A stretch of 64,000 nt of DNA from Desulfocurvibacter africanus subsp. africanus DSM 2603 (lineage in GTDB: Bacteria; Desulfobacterota; Desulfovibrionia; Desulfovibrionales; Desulfovibrionaceae), in contig NZ_KE383873.1 of the NCBI RefSeq assembly GCF_000422545.1, positions 1-64,000 of the forward strand. Reading direction: 5' to 3'. The position numbers and the translations under genes are program-made. Below, piece after piece: positions 8,056-17,362 of this stretch. Each line of letters opens with the position of its first letter. Position 1 is the first letter of the stretch. Below the pieces are notes generated by a model, which was given only the letters and a program-made list of their open reading frames with translations, was not told the DNA's origin and searched no databases.

Positions 8056-9807
8056 ATGCGGCTAACCGACGTGAACACGTCCACCAAGATCATGGGCATT
8101 TCCGTGCTGACCCTGGCACTGACTGCCGGCGCCGTGCTGTTCTACCTGCTGCCTTTTTTTTCGGATCTCCTGATGGAAGATCGGCTGAACAGGAGCAGCA
8201 ATCTGGTGGAGGTGGCCTGGAGTCTGCTCGGCGATTACGCCGAAGACGTCCGGATGGGGCGGTTGAGTGAGGACGAGGCCAAGCGACGCGCAATGGTGCG
8301 TCTTGGCGGGCTGCGCTTCGGCCAGGACAATTATTTCTGGATCAACGACTTCGACGGCGTGATGCTCATGCATCCATTGTTGCCCCAGCTCAAGGGCAAG
8401 AGCCTCCTGAACGATCAGGACGAGCAGGGCAAATACTACATGCGCGAGATGCTCGAGGCGGCCCGCACCAGCGGCGAGGGTTACGTGGAGTATATCTGGC
8501 CCAAGCCGGGCAGTCTTGAGCTCGCACCCAAGATATCCTATGTGAAGGTATTTCAGCCCTGGAACTGGCTCGTGGGCTGCGGTATCTACGTGGACGACGT
8601 GCAGCGGGAAGTCGCGGCCATGCGCAACACCGTCATCATCTTCGGCCTAATAGCCATGGCCGGGCTTCTGGCGCTGGCCTATTTCATGGCCGGCATGATC
8701 ACCGGTCCCATCGTTCAGGCCACCGACGCGGCTGGGCAGCTCGCCGAAGGCGCGTTGCCCGAGGTGCACTCCGAGCGCCGCGATGAATCGGGTCGCCTGC
8801 TGGCGGCAATGAGCTCCATGGCGAGAGCTCAGCGGGAAATGGCCGAGAAGGCCGAGGCCATATCGCGCGGCGATCTGAGCGTGGAGGTTGTGCCCCGCTC
8901 GGAGCAAGACGTGCTCGGCCAGGCCTTGGCGCGCATGATCGAGTCCCTGCGCGCGCAGATGGGCGAGATCAGCGATGGAGTGGGCGTGCTGGCTGCCTCG
9001 GCCGCGGAGATCGCCTCCCTGGTCAATCAACTGGCGGCAAATGCCGCGCAGACCAGCGTATCCGTCGAGGAGACCGTGACCACCGTGGAGGAGCTTCGAC
9101 AGACTTCGCATATGGCCGCCTCCAAGGCGGACGAAGTTTCGAACAGCGCCCGACGCAATGCTGAAATTGCGGTCTCGGGGCAGTCGGCCACGCGTGATGC
9201 CGTGTTGGGCATGTTAGACATCCGGGCCAAGATGGATTCCATCAGCCAGAGCGCCCATGAGCTGATCGACAATACGCGCACGGCCCAGGACATCATCGAC
9301 ACCGTCAACGACCTGGCCGATCAGAGCAACCTGCTGGCCGTCAATGCAGCCATCGAGGCGGCCAGGGTGGAGCATGGGGCCGAGGGCTTCGCTGTGGTGG
9401 CCGCCGAGATGCGTTCCTTGGCCGAGGAGTCCAAGCAGGGCGCGGCCCGCGTGCGCAAACTCCTGGCCCAGATGCGCGTTTCTTCCGAGCGCACCACTCA
9501 GGCCATGGAAAGCGGCCTGGATGCCGTGAGCCAGGGTGTGCAGCAGGCAACGGCGGCCGGGACAGCCATCCAATCCCTGGCCGAGAACATATCCGCCAAT
9601 GCCCAGGCAGCTACACAGATCGCCATGGTGGGCCGTCAGCAGCGCGAGGGCGTGGACCAGGTGCTGGAAGCGGTGCAGAGCATTCGCGACGCCAACACTC
9701 AGAACAGCCAGGCAGCGGACAGCCTGCGCCAGGAGGCCGCGAATCTGGAGATCCTGGGCCGGCGGCTCAAGGATATGGTGGCCCGCTATACTGTGCGCAA
9801 GGCATAG
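8056..9807 (+). CDS. Methyl-accepting chemotaxis protein with a single-Cache sensor
   Basis: A transmembrane chemoreceptor of 583 residues. After a short N-terminus and TM1 (about 15-35) there is an extracytoplasmic single-Cache-type domain with the pattern [17 protein letters not shown] and [14 protein letters not shown], then TM2 (about 195-215), a HAMP region, and a long helical signalling domain. The kinase-contacting tip reads [16 protein letters not shown] and continues [19 protein letters not shown], slightly divergent from the usual GRGFAVVADEVRKLAERS. The start at MRLTDVNTS is set by AGGAGG a few bases upstream; an open frame extends further upstream but overlaps the thioesterase gene. 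The ligand is unknown; Cache domains of this kind often bind small carboxylates. Confidence 0.94.
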   Translation: MRLTDVNTSTKIMGISVLTLALTAGAVLFYLLPFFSDLLMEDRLNRSSNLVEVAWSLLGDYAEDVRMGRLSEDEAKRRAMVRLGGLRFGQDNYFWINDFDGVMLMHPLLPQLKGKSLLNDQDEQGKYYMREMLEAARTSGEGYVEYIWPKPGSLELAPKISYVKVFQPWNWLVGCGIYVDDVQREVAAMRNTVIIFGLIAMAGLLALAYFMAGMITGPIVQATDAAGQLAEGALPEVHSERRDESGRLLAAMSSMARAQREMAEKAEAISRGDLSVEVVPRSEQDVLGQALARMIESLRAQMGEISDGVGVLAASAAEIASLVNQLAANAAQTSVSVEETVTTVEELRQTSHMAASKADEVSNSARRNAEIAVSGQSATRDAVLGMLDIRAKMDSISQSAHELIDNTRTAQDIIDTVNDLADQSNLLAVNAAIEAARVEHGAEGFAVVAAEMRSLAEESKQGAARVRKLLAQMRVSSERTTQAMESGLDAVSQGVQQATAAGTAIQSLAENISANAQAATQIAMVGRQQREGVDQVLEAVQSIRDANTQNSQAADSLRQEAANLEILGRRLKDMVARYTVRKA

Positions 9808-9813
9808 TAGTCA

Positions 9814-10842
9814 GTGCCATCCGCGCGCGATCCCGACGCCCTGCGCAAGGCCATGGCCGCCCGACGGTCCAGGCGGCGCGAGGAACCTCCCCGTAGGCGG
9901 GGCCCGTCATCCCCGGAGCCTGCCGACGCAGGCCAGCCGGCTTCGGACGACTGGCTGGACGTGTCCTCGCCGCTCAATGCCGGGCGGCCCCTGCTTTATT
10001 CCGTGGCCTTCGAATGGGATTTGGCGCTTACGGCCCGCGGCGTGGCCCATCGCGCCGAGCGCCATGGCGGCGGCTGGCGCATCCTGGCTCCGGATCGCGA
10101 AGCCGGTCAAGCCATGGCCGAGCTGATCGCCTATCGCGCGGAGAACCGGCCCGGCCGGTCCGGCACACCGTTGCCCCGGCACGAGAACCGTACGGCCACG
10201 ATGCTGGCTCTAGCCGTGCTGTTGGCCTTCTTCGTGCTGACGCGCACATATTTGCCCGCGTTGGGGCTCTATCCATATGAGTGGGACGAGTTGGGCTCGG
10301 CCCAGGCCGGCCACATCCTGGATGGCGAGTGGTGGCGTCTGGCCACGGCCCTTACCTTGCACGCCGATGCGGCCCACGTGCTCGGCAATGTAATCGTGGG
10401 CGCGCTGTTCATCGTACCTATCTGTCAGGCCTTGGGCGGCGGTCAGGGCTGGCTGCTCGTGCTTCTTTCGGGTGTTGTGGGCAATCTGGTCAATGCCCTG
10501 GTTCAGGGGCCAGGGCACGACTCCATCGGTTTTTCCACCTGCGTATTTGGTGCGGCCGGCATTCTGGCCGGTCTGCGCGCCAGGACCGGTTCCGGGCGCT
10601 CCCCGTGGTTCACGGCCGTGGCCGCGGGTTTGGCCCTGCTGGCCGTGCTCGGCGTGGGCGGCGAGCGCACCGACGTGGGCGCGCACCTGTTCGGGTTTCT
10701 GGCAGGGCTTGCCTTGGGTCTATTTGCGGGATGGCGTTTGCTGCACCTTGGTCCCGTTGGCCGCCTTACCGGCGCATTTCTTGCCATGACCGCAGCCCTG
10801 GTTCCACTGGCGGCTTGGTTGTGGGCTTTTTTGTCACACTAA
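9814..10842 (+). CDS. Rhomboid-family intramembrane serine protease
   Basis: About 342 residues from the GTG at 9814; an ATG 13 codons later is an alternative and neither has a strong ribosome site. The first ~125 residues are soluble, with an Arg/Pro-rich disordered start followed by a small globular part. The membrane domain contains GEWWRLATALTLHADAAHVLGN, the conserved loop/helix-2 HxxxHxxxN-like region (quoted in part: LHADAAHVLGN). The nucleophile motif is GFSTCVFG with Ser at about 241, and the catalytic His is at about 291 (DVGAHLFGFLAG). The usual motif is GxSG, so the residue after Ser is Thr instead of Gly. It starts seven bases after the chemoreceptor gene and may be cotranscribed. 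Confidence 0.87.
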   Translation: MPSARDPDALRKAMAARRSRRREEPPRRRGPSSPEPADAGQPASDDWLDVSSPLNAGRPLLYSVAFEWDLALTARGVAHRAERHGGGWRILAPDREAGQAMAELIAYRAENRPGRSGTPLPRHENRTATMLALAVLLAFFVLTRTYLPALGLYPYEWDELGSAQAGHILDGEWWRLATALTLHADAAHVLGNVIVGALFIVPICQALGGGQGWLLVLLSGVVGNLVNALVQGPGHDSIGFSTCVFGAAGILAGLRARTGSGRSPWFTAVAAGLALLAVLGVGGERTDVGAHLFGFLAGLALGLFAGWRLLHLGPVGRLTGAFLAMTAALVPLAAWLWAFLSH

Positions 10843-10994
10843 TCCCGGCGCACTTTATGCAACCAACTTGGCGACCTGCATGCAGAGGTCGTCCAGTGCG
10901 TTTGATTTCGTCTGTTCGGAGCCATTCAAACACTCCGGGATATTGATGCAACCACACCCGTGCAACGCTTTCGTGCGGGGTCTAGGAAACATGG

Positions 10995-11492
10995 ATGCAG
11001 GAGCAGTCAATACCATCGACGTCCGAACCGGCAGCGACGATTCGCGACATCAGCGCGCATATCGTTGCGTTTCGGGAGTTTCTCAATGCCTCTTGGAGTT
11101 GTTTCGGCGCCCTACGTACTCAGAGCATATGGGAGGATACCCATACGCTTCTGCGCAAATTTCTGCAGGCCAACTGGAGCGTGCTCGTGGAATCGCAGCT
11201 TTTGGTGGATGGCGGGCGTTTGGCCCCCTATTACACCTTCCTGCATCAGACCCTACGCGAATCCGTGCCTGTCGAGGAACGGCCCACGCATTATGTCAAA
11301 TGCGAGATGCCCGGCTCAAGGTACGATCTCATTGACCGACAGGTGGCGCTGCTAGGTCTTGTCAGCAGATTGGATACCGGCTCGGGCGTCTATCCACCAT
11401 TCGACCATGTGGAGATGTACGCAGTGGGGACATCCAAGGTGCTCCTCGCGCCCTTCAACATGGTCAGGTTCCGGTTGGCCGAAGTCTGCTGA
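10995..11492 (+). CDS. Hypothetical protein, 165 aa
   Basis: Not recognised. It is a soluble, mixed-composition protein with Trp-rich N-terminal helices (FREFLNASWSCFGAL, FLQANWSVLVE) and a C-terminal segment with VYPPFDHVEMYAVGTSKVLL, which looks like the end of a beta-rich domain. No signal peptide or membrane segment is seen. The start is the second of two nearby ATG codons, with an AGGAAAC sequence upstream. It stands alone between the rhomboid and SDR genes, with about 150-200 bp gaps on each side. Confidence 0.65.
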   Translation: MQEQSIPSTSEPAATIRDISAHIVAFREFLNASWSCFGALRTQSIWEDTHTLLRKFLQANWSVLVESQLLVDGGRLAPYYTFLHQTLRESVPVEERPTHYVKCEMPGSRYDLIDRQVALLGLVSRLDTGSGVYPPFDHVEMYAVGTSKVLLAPFNMVRFRLAEVC

Positions 11493-11690
11493 TCCCGGCT
11501 GACGCCCCGCCTTGTTTCTGTTAGGATGCAAGCATTCACCCGCCCGGTGAACAGACATCCTGGAACAGCCTGCTGATGAATTGCGCGCTTCTGGGCATCT
11601 TCAATCGGGGTGGTGTTTGGGGGGATGGGCAGGGCGGTTCCAGTTTAGCCCATGTGCAAATCGCCTAAAGTCGCGCAGAGGAGGCATGCC

Positions 11691-12443
11691 GTGGATTTTT
11701 TCCGCGACAAGGTCGCCCTGGTTACGGGCGGCGGTCAAGGCATCGGCTTGGCCGTGACGCAGGCATTCCTGGACCGGGGTTCGTCCGTGGTTATCTTGGA
11801 GCGTGACGCCGAGGCTGCGGGCCAAGGCGCGGAACCGGGACGAGTGATGGCCGTGTGCGGCGACGTGGCCGCCGAGGCGGATGTGCTCGCGGCAGTGGGA
11901 ACGGCCACCCGGGAGTTCGGACGGCTGGATTTTTTGGTCAACAACGCCGGCATCTCCGAGTTCATGCCCTTGGAGCTTTGCAGCTTGGACGAATGGAACC
12001 GCATCATCGGCGTGAACCTCACGGGCATGTTCCTGTGCGCCAAGCACGCCGCGCCGGCCTTGCGCGCAAGTCGTGGGGCCATGATCAACATCGCCTCCAC
12101 GCGGGCTTTTCAGTCCGAGCCGGGCAGCGAGGCCTACGCAGCGTCCAAGGGCGGCATAGTGGCCCTGACACACGCCCTGGCCCTGAGTCTGGGCCCACAC
12201 GTGCGCGTGAATTGCATCGCGCCGGGCTGGATCGACGTCTCGAATTGGAAGAAACGTTCCGCGCGCGAGCAGGCCGAACTGCGGTCCGTGGACCACGAGC
12301 AACATCCCGCCGGTCGTGTCGGCCGTCCCGAGGATGTAGCCGAGGCCGCTCTGTTCCTGTGCTCGGACAAGGCTGGCTTCATCACGGGCGAGTGCCTCGT
12401 GCTGGACGGCGGCATGACCCGCAAAATGATCTACGCTGAATAG
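11691..12443 (+). CDS. Short-chain dehydrogenase/reductase (SDR)
   Basis: Classical SDR of about 250 residues, NAD(P)-dependent. The cofactor loop is TGGGQGIG at about residues 12-19, followed by the NNAG motif (about 84-87) and the catalytic Ser, Tyr and Lys at about S136 (NIAST), Y149 and K153 (YAASK). The C-terminal SGxxxxxDGG-type end (TGECLVLDGGMT) is present. The GTG start is chosen because GAGGAGG lies six bases upstream and the protein then begins right at the first beta strand; an ATG 39 bases earlier lacks a ribosome site. The substrate cannot be predicted; fold and length match FabG-like and sugar/steroid dehydrogenases. A small lipoprotein follows 27 bp downstream. Confidence 0.88.
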   Translation: MDFFRDKVALVTGGGQGIGLAVTQAFLDRGSSVVILERDAEAAGQGAEPGRVMAVCGDVAAEADVLAAVGTATREFGRLDFLVNNAGISEFMPLELCSLDEWNRIIGVNLTGMFLCAKHAAPALRASRGAMINIASTRAFQSEPGSEAYAASKGGIVALTHALALSLGPHVRVNCIAPGWIDVSNWKKRSAREQAELRSVDHEQHPAGRVGRPEDVAEAALFLCSDKAGFITGECLVLDGGMTRKMIYAE

Positions 12444-12470
12444 CAACACTCAACGAATGGAGAATCCGTT

Positions 12471-12824
12471 ATGAATACCCGCGCGCTCCTGGCGTTGACC
12501 CTGGCCGCGGCCCTGGCCCTGGGAGCTTTCGGCTGCACCCAGGAGTCCCAGAACCGCATCAGTCGCTCCATCCAGAACTGGACCGGCACCAACGGCGTGT
12601 TGGACATCTACGCCGGCAACAGGCTGGTCATGCGCTTCATCAAAATCGACAAGCTGACCACAGCCGACAGCACTGGCGGCGGCAACGAATCCAGGGCCTA
12701 CCGTTTTGGCTACGGCTACCTGGACCGCGATCTGGACTATGAAGTCGATCCGGGCGAGAAGAAAATCTACTTCGAGATTTCGGATTTCTCGACCAACTAC
12801 ATCTTCTACGAAAGCCCCAAGTAG
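12471..12824 (+). CDS. Small predicted lipoprotein
   Basis: A 117-residue protein with a lipoprotein signal peptide: positive N-terminus, hydrophobic stretch of Ala/Leu, and a lipobox-like LGAFGC with Cys at about 22 (an atypical F before G). The mature part is rich in aromatic and charged residues (FGYGYLDRDLDYEVDPGEKK, then YFEISDFSTNYIFYE) and probably forms a small beta fold. A GGAG ribosome site precedes the ATG. It follows the SDR gene by 27 bp and is ended by a strong terminator. Function unknown. Confidence 0.8.
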   Translation: MNTRALLALTLAAALALGAFGCTQESQNRISRSIQNWTGTNGVLDIYAGNRLVMRFIKIDKLTTADSTGGGNESRAYRFGYGYLDRDLDYEVDPGEKKIYFEISDFSTNYIFYESPK

Positions 12825-12842
12825 GCTTTCGTAGGAAAACAG

Positions 12843-12885
12843 ACGACAAAACGGCCCGGAGCAGTGCTCCGGGCCGTTTTGTCGT
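12843..12885 (+). terminator. Strong palindromic terminator after the lipoprotein gene
   Basis: A perfect inverted repeat of 21 bp per arm around a single central G. The core is AACGGCCCGGAGCA with its complement TGCTCCGGGCCGTT, and TTTTGTCGT at the right arm supplies the T-rich side. Its last base merges with the TTTAGAGC terminus of repeat copy 4. Confidence 0.9.
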
Positions 12886-12886
12886 T

Positions 12887-13014
12887 TAGAGCATTTGCTT
12901 TTGAAAATGCTCTGCAAGCCATGCGTCGGCATGGCTTGCCGCTAGCTTCGGCGTAGGCGCAATTCACTTGCGCCGTCAACGCCGGAGCGGGCGTCTTAAA
13001 AGCAATCTGCTCTA
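12887..13014 (-). repeat. Interspersed ~128-bp repeat, copy 4
   Basis: Complete minus-strand copy with TA-bounded ends; one T is missing in the outer T-run (GCATTTGC instead of GCATTTTGC). It has the GCCGAAGCTAGC subtype spacer like copies 1 and 7. It sits immediately after the lipoprotein terminator, with the rest of the intergenic stretch (13015-13128) showing nothing notable. Confidence 0.93.
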
Positions 13015-13128
13015 GGCCTGCCGCCCTCGACGAGTAGCCAAGTAACTGCGCGGATACAGAGAGGTGTCTCCTGCGGAGAGAGATCTGGAAAGATTACGTC
13101 TCTTCTCAATTCTTTTGTGCGAGCAGAA

Positions 13129-15378
13129 TTATGCGTCCGCGAACCCCAGCAGCTTTTCGAGTCCCTGCACGACCGCCAGTTCGGCGCGGCGCTGCCAGTA
13201 GACATTCTGCGCGGGATACAGGTCCACGGACAGTCCGATGGCCGCGGCGCGAGTGATCACGCCGGGCGCGGCCGAGGGAGATGTAGCCAGCAACTCCAGA
13301 AGGCGCTCCTGAACTCGCTGAGCCAGGAGCAGGACAGCCGGGTTGTTGCGGCCGGCTTGGCTCAGGAATGCCACCAAATTCTCTTCCGCTCCCAAGGCGG
13401 CAGCATCGCCCACGATGTAGCGCCAAGCCAGGGGCGAATAGAGCCTGGCCCAGGCGTTGCCCGCGTTCTGGGTCGTCTGGGCCTCCTGCCAAGGCATGAA
13501 CATGGCCGCCGCGGGCAGGCAGGAATTTACGGCGCACAACCAGGCCGTGCGTTCGGCGTGCTCGACCCAGGTGATGGCCAGGGCTTGGCGCTTGTTCCAG
13601 GGCAGCGCGCCAGGTTTGGTCTCCAGCGCCCGGGCGCCATTTCTGCCGCGGACATCCACTTGCCAGGCCATGGGATCGTTTGCGGGCTCACGATGCAGGA
13701 CGAGGTCGTACTCTTCGCGGCCAGACTCGCGCGCCCATTGCACACTCATGGCGAACCGGCCGGGAAAGGTCTTACCCGTGAGCGTCACGGCCACGCCGGG
13801 CCAGCTGGCCGTATTCCGCAAACCATTGCCGGGCAGCCGGTCTGTGCCCCACAGGTCGAGCACGGCCTGGGCCGCCAGGCTTTCGGGCGTTTCGCAGCGA
13901 GGCAGAATCTCGCGCCGCCAGAGGTCGGCGCCCGTGCCCACGCCGGGCATGTTGGATACGGCCCTGGACAGGATGGCGGCGATTTCGTCCTGCAGCCGTT
14001 CCAGATCGGGCATGCCGCTCATCCTGCCGATATCCAGGCTACGCAAGGCCATACTTAGGGCGTTGACCGGCTCGATGCGCGAAAGCTCGTCAAAAAACCA
14101 GGCACAGCTGGCGAAGGCGGCCAGCGCCCATTGCTGCATGGACAGGAGCTTCCAGCCCGTGGCCCGCTCGGTCGAAGACAAGTCCGGCGAAAAGTGCTGC
14201 CGCTCGAAGGCGTCCAGGTCCGCCGCGCCGGTGTAAACCCGGCCGTAATCCACCAACGCCGCGCGGGAATCAAGGAACAGGCCATGGCCACGGGAGAAGT
14301 AGTGTTTGTCCACGCGCGCCTTGATCAGATCCAGAGACTTGCGCAGGGGCGCGCGCCACTGTTGGTTCCAGCCGTGATGGCCCCCGGTGGAACAGCCGCA
14401 GTCGCTGCGCCAGCGTTCCACGCCATGCACGCAGCTCCACGAGCTGGGCTCGTGCAACTGGACCTCCAGGGTCGGCGGATTGGCCGCGAGGTAAGCTCCG
14501 AAATTGGTGATGGACCAGCCGTCGCGACCTCCACGGGCCTGGTCCAGCACATAAGCCAGGGCCATTTCGCCGAAGGTGAAGTGGTGGCCGTAGGTCTCGC
14601 CGTCAGTAGCCAGAGCCCGCAGGCCGTCGTGAGCGCCGCCGCCTATGCGCTGCCAGAAACCTTCACCGTTCTGCAGCAACCGCTCGAAGGCCACGGCCTG
14701 GGATAGGGGACCGTCATAGAAGAAGACGGAGATGGAATTTCCCGAAGGCAGGCGGACTAGGTAGGGCCGGGTCACGTCCAATGATCCCTCGTGCGCTGGC
14801 GTCCACTGCTGATCCGTCGTCGAAAGGCGGCGCACGGCTTTGGCTTGACGCGGTGCAAGGACCGTATACGCGATGCCGTAAGCCGCCAGCACCTCCAAGG
14901 ACGCAGTGTCCACGGCGGCCTCGGCCAACCACATGCCTTCGGGCGGCCGGCCGAAACGGCGCTCGAAGTCGGCTTTGCCCCAAGCCACTTGCAGCTCCTT
15001 GTCCAACTCCGAAGCCAGCGGCAGGATGATGTGGTGACAGACCTGGGCCATGGCGTTGCCGTGGCCCAGACGCTCGGCGCTTCTCCTGTCGCCTTCAACA
15101 ATGCGGGCGTAGACGTCAGGGTGGGTCAGTTCCATCCAGCGCAGCAGGGTAGGGCCGACATTGAAGTTGATCCACTCGTAGCAGTTCATGATCTCGGTGA
15201 TGCGGCCTTGGCCGTCCATGCGCCGGGCGAAGGCCAGCGGGCCGTAGCTCTCGCGGCAGATGCGTTCGTTCCAGTGTTTATACGGCGCGGCGCTGCCCTC
15301 GGGCAGGATCACGTCCAGCCAGGGATCCTCGCGGGGCGGCTGGTAGAAGTGGCCGTGGATGCAAAGTGATTTGCTCAT
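13129..15378 (-). CDS. Glycoside hydrolase family 57 protein with DUF3536 C-terminus
   Basis: A 749-residue cytoplasmic protein. The N-terminus has the GH57 hallmark KSLCIHGHFYQPPREDPW (His-x-His in the first strand) and the region around MNCYEWINFNVGPTLL. GH57 enzymes act on alpha-glucans (amylase, branching enzyme, 4-alpha-glucanotransferase). The long C-terminal half matches the DUF3536 arrangement I recall for large GH57 proteins of delta-proteobacteria. The start at MSKSLCIHG is supported by GGAG five bases upstream; the open frame upstream has no family-like sequence. It stands as a single gene, with repeat copy 4 about 115 bp past its 3' end. Substrate is not certain. Confidence 0.88.
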   Translation of the reverse strand: MSKSLCIHGHFYQPPREDPWLDVILPEGSAAPYKHWNERICRESYGPLAFARRMDGQGRITEIMNCYEWINFNVGPTLLRWMELTHPDVYARIVEGDRRSAERLGHGNAMAQVCHHIILPLASELDKELQVAWGKADFERRFGRPPEGMWLAEAAVDTASLEVLAAYGIAYTVLAPRQAKAVRRLSTTDQQWTPAHEGSLDVTRPYLVRLPSGNSISVFFYDGPLSQAVAFERLLQNGEGFWQRIGGGAHDGLRALATDGETYGHHFTFGEMALAYVLDQARGGRDGWSITNFGAYLAANPPTLEVQLHEPSSWSCVHGVERWRSDCGCSTGGHHGWNQQWRAPLRKSLDLIKARVDKHYFSRGHGLFLDSRAALVDYGRVYTGAADLDAFERQHFSPDLSSTERATGWKLLSMQQWALAAFASCAWFFDELSRIEPVNALSMALRSLDIGRMSGMPDLERLQDEIAAILSRAVSNMPGVGTGADLWRREILPRCETPESLAAQAVLDLWGTDRLPGNGLRNTASWPGVAVTLTGKTFPGRFAMSVQWARESGREEYDLVLHREPANDPMAWQVDVRGRNGARALETKPGALPWNKRQALAITWVEHAERTAWLCAVNSCLPAAAMFMPWQEAQTTQNAGNAWARLYSPLAWRYIVGDAAALGAEENLVAFLSQAGRNNPAVLLLAQRVQERLLELLATSPSAAPGVITRAAAIGLSVDLYPAQNVYWQRRAELAVVQGLEKLLGFADA

Positions 15379-15629
15379 TATATCTCCATCCTGGTCCGCT
15401 GACGCTGGGAAGCATGCCGGGAAACGGCGGTTGCTGCGGGCATTCGACTCCTGCCGGGCAGGCCGGCAGGGAGGCAGTCCGGAAGCATCGACTGTTCTGC
15501 GTGTCAGGACTCTATGATTTCGGGGCGGATCGTCCCTCACAATGCAGAAAACATGCCCTTCGGGGGCTTGGCGCCTGGAAACGTCTCTTACAGTCCGGCG
15601 TGTCGCCTGGAGCTAATCACTTAAGGGGC
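15379..15629. other. Intergenic region, no gene seen
   Basis: About 250 bp between the start of the GH57 gene and the end of the Rossmann-PAS kinase, both on the minus strand. It should carry the GH57 promoter, but no hexamer pair or hairpin with T-run was convincing by eye. Confidence 0.4.
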
Positions 15630-17144
15630 TTAGCCGGAGTGGTCGCCCGCCAGCACGGGCTGGAAGAGCAGCGTAACCGTGGTGCCCTGGCCCTCCTTGC
15701 TGGAGATATCCACCAAACCGCCGGACTCTTCGATCATCTTTTTGATCATGGCCAAGCCCAGACCGTAGCCTTTGTCCTTGGTTGTGAAGAATGGGCTGAA
15801 GGCCTGCTCCAGCTGCGCCTGGGTCATGCCCTTGCCCGTGTCGCGGATGTCCAGGAACACATGCGGTTCGGTGCGGCCGGCGCTGATGCCGATGGTGCCT
15901 CCGTGCTCCATGGCCTCGATGGAGTTCTTGATGATGTTGATGAGGCACTGCTTGATCATCTCGGGTTCGCCCATGATCAGCGGAAGATCGGGCTCGAAGG
16001 TCGTGACGAACTCGATGCCCTGCTTGCGGTAGCCCATGCTCATGAGCTCCACGGTTTCCATGGTCACGGCCTGCAGGTCGGTTTGGGCCACCGTGACGCG
16101 GGCAGGCCGGGCGAAGTTGAGGATGCTGGTCAACATGTGGTCCAGGCGCTTGGTTTCCTCCGCGATGATCTGGAGCTTCTCGTGTTCCTTGCCGGAAAGG
16201 CACTTCGACTTGAGCAGGGAATTGGTGAATCCGGCGATGGCGAACAGGGGATTGCGTATCTCATGGGCCAGGAAGGTGGACATCTCGCCGATTATAGCCA
16301 GCTTTTCGGCCTGCTGGCGCATGCGCTCCCGCCGTGTGCGCTCGGTGATGTCCCGCCGCATGACCATGATATGCGAGACAGCTCCGCTCGAATCGCGAAT
16401 GGGATACGAGTAGACGCGAAAATAGCGCAGGTGCCCTTCGGCATCCACGCGGGTCATGAGGGCCTCGGACTTCTGGCCGGTTTCCCGCGTGATCAGGAAA
16501 GGGCACTTGGGGTCCATGGCCGAACAGAAGGGAAGGCCGTCTTCAAGGGTCTGCACCTTCCAGCAGGGTTGGCCATTCAATTTTTCCTTGGACAGGCCCC
16601 GACGGTCGCAGACGCTTCGGTTGGCGTCCACCACATTGCCCTTGAGATCCAGGAGCATGATGTCCTCGCGCACCTCGTCGATGATGGCCTGCAGTAAAGC
16701 CTGGTGCTCCTGCAGGTTGATCCGGCAGTGCGTGCTGGTCTGGGCCATGGTGTGCAGACCGCAGACGAATACGGCCATGGAGTGGTCCAGAAGCGAGGTA
16801 TGCGCGGGCAAGGCCTGGCGGAGTGTATTGCGCAGGAACCGGTTGCCGGTGAATTCCGCCACCAGGTCCAGGTCCGGATTTTTGTCCAGCAGATCCTTCC
16901 AGTCGGCGTGAATGGGAATGTTGCGGTTCTTGAGGGCCTTGAGCTTGGGGCTGGCCGGATTGGGTTCGGCCACGCCTACCAGCCGCATATTGGGCAGGAA
17001 TTCGCGGTACTGCTCGTTGAAGATGACGGCCAGGAAAGACAGGAAGCCCGGGCCGGTGCCAATGATGCCGACCTTGAACTCCCGATCCTCTGTCTCCCAG
17101 AGGCAGTAGTAGTCGGACTGAAGGCATCCGTTGTCAGGACACAT
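15630..17144 (-). CDS. PAS sensor histidine kinase with an N-terminal Rossmann (dinucleotide-binding) domain
   Basis: A 504-residue soluble kinase. Residues about 22-145 look like a Gfo/Idh-type NAD(P)-binding fold: KVGIIGTGPGF glycine motif at about 25-34, an acidic strand end (LVGVAEPNP) near 55-63 and an IPIHADWKDLLDKNPDLDLV stretch typical of such oxidoreductases. A PAS domain (about 148-265) follows, with three cysteines (CW, FCS, KCP). The kinase core has the phospho-acceptor His at about 294 (LAHEIRNPL), an N-box (IIKNSIEAM), and G-boxes (DTGKGM, GYGLGLAMIKKM). No membrane segment is seen, so it senses a cytoplasmic signal. The start at MCPDNGC has GGCGGAG upstream. No response regulator is adjacent. 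Confidence 0.87.
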   Translation of the reverse strand: MCPDNGCLQSDYYCLWETEDREFKVGIIGTGPGFLSFLAVIFNEQYREFLPNMRLVGVAEPNPASPKLKALKNRNIPIHADWKDLLDKNPDLDLVAEFTGNRFLRNTLRQALPAHTSLLDHSMAVFVCGLHTMAQTSTHCRINLQEHQALLQAIIDEVREDIMLLDLKGNVVDANRSVCDRRGLSKEKLNGQPCWKVQTLEDGLPFCSAMDPKCPFLITRETGQKSEALMTRVDAEGHLRYFRVYSYPIRDSSGAVSHIMVMRRDITERTRRERMRQQAEKLAIIGEMSTFLAHEIRNPLFAIAGFTNSLLKSKCLSGKEHEKLQIIAEETKRLDHMLTSILNFARPARVTVAQTDLQAVTMETVELMSMGYRKQGIEFVTTFEPDLPLIMGEPEMIKQCLINIIKNSIEAMEHGGTIGISAGRTEPHVFLDIRDTGKGMTQAQLEQAFSPFFTTKDKGYGLGLAMIKKMIEESGGLVDISSKEGQGTTVTLLFQPVLAGDHSG

Positions 17145-17299
17145 GGTGCTCCGCCTTGGTTGCCTGGGTTGCGGCCGATCATTTGACTGAGCTTGGATAA
17201 CTTTTCCCAAATACTGGAGAAAAAAACAATCGGAATCAGGATGCGGGGAAGTGTCGGCTTCGTTGCGTCCTTGGAATCGTCGCTTTCAGATCATACATG

Positions 17300-17331
17300 A
17301 AAAAACGGGCCGGATCATATGACCCGGCCCG
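17300..17331 (-). terminator. Rho-independent terminator of lon
   Basis: On the minus strand CGGGCCGGGTCAT pairs with ATGATCCGGCCCG (one G-T pair) and is followed by TTTTTT. It lies about 30 bp past the lon stop codon and upstream of the kinase gene, separating the two transcription units. Confidence 0.9.
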
Positions 17332-17362
17332 CTTGAGCATGCGAATTGACGGTTTTCTAAGC

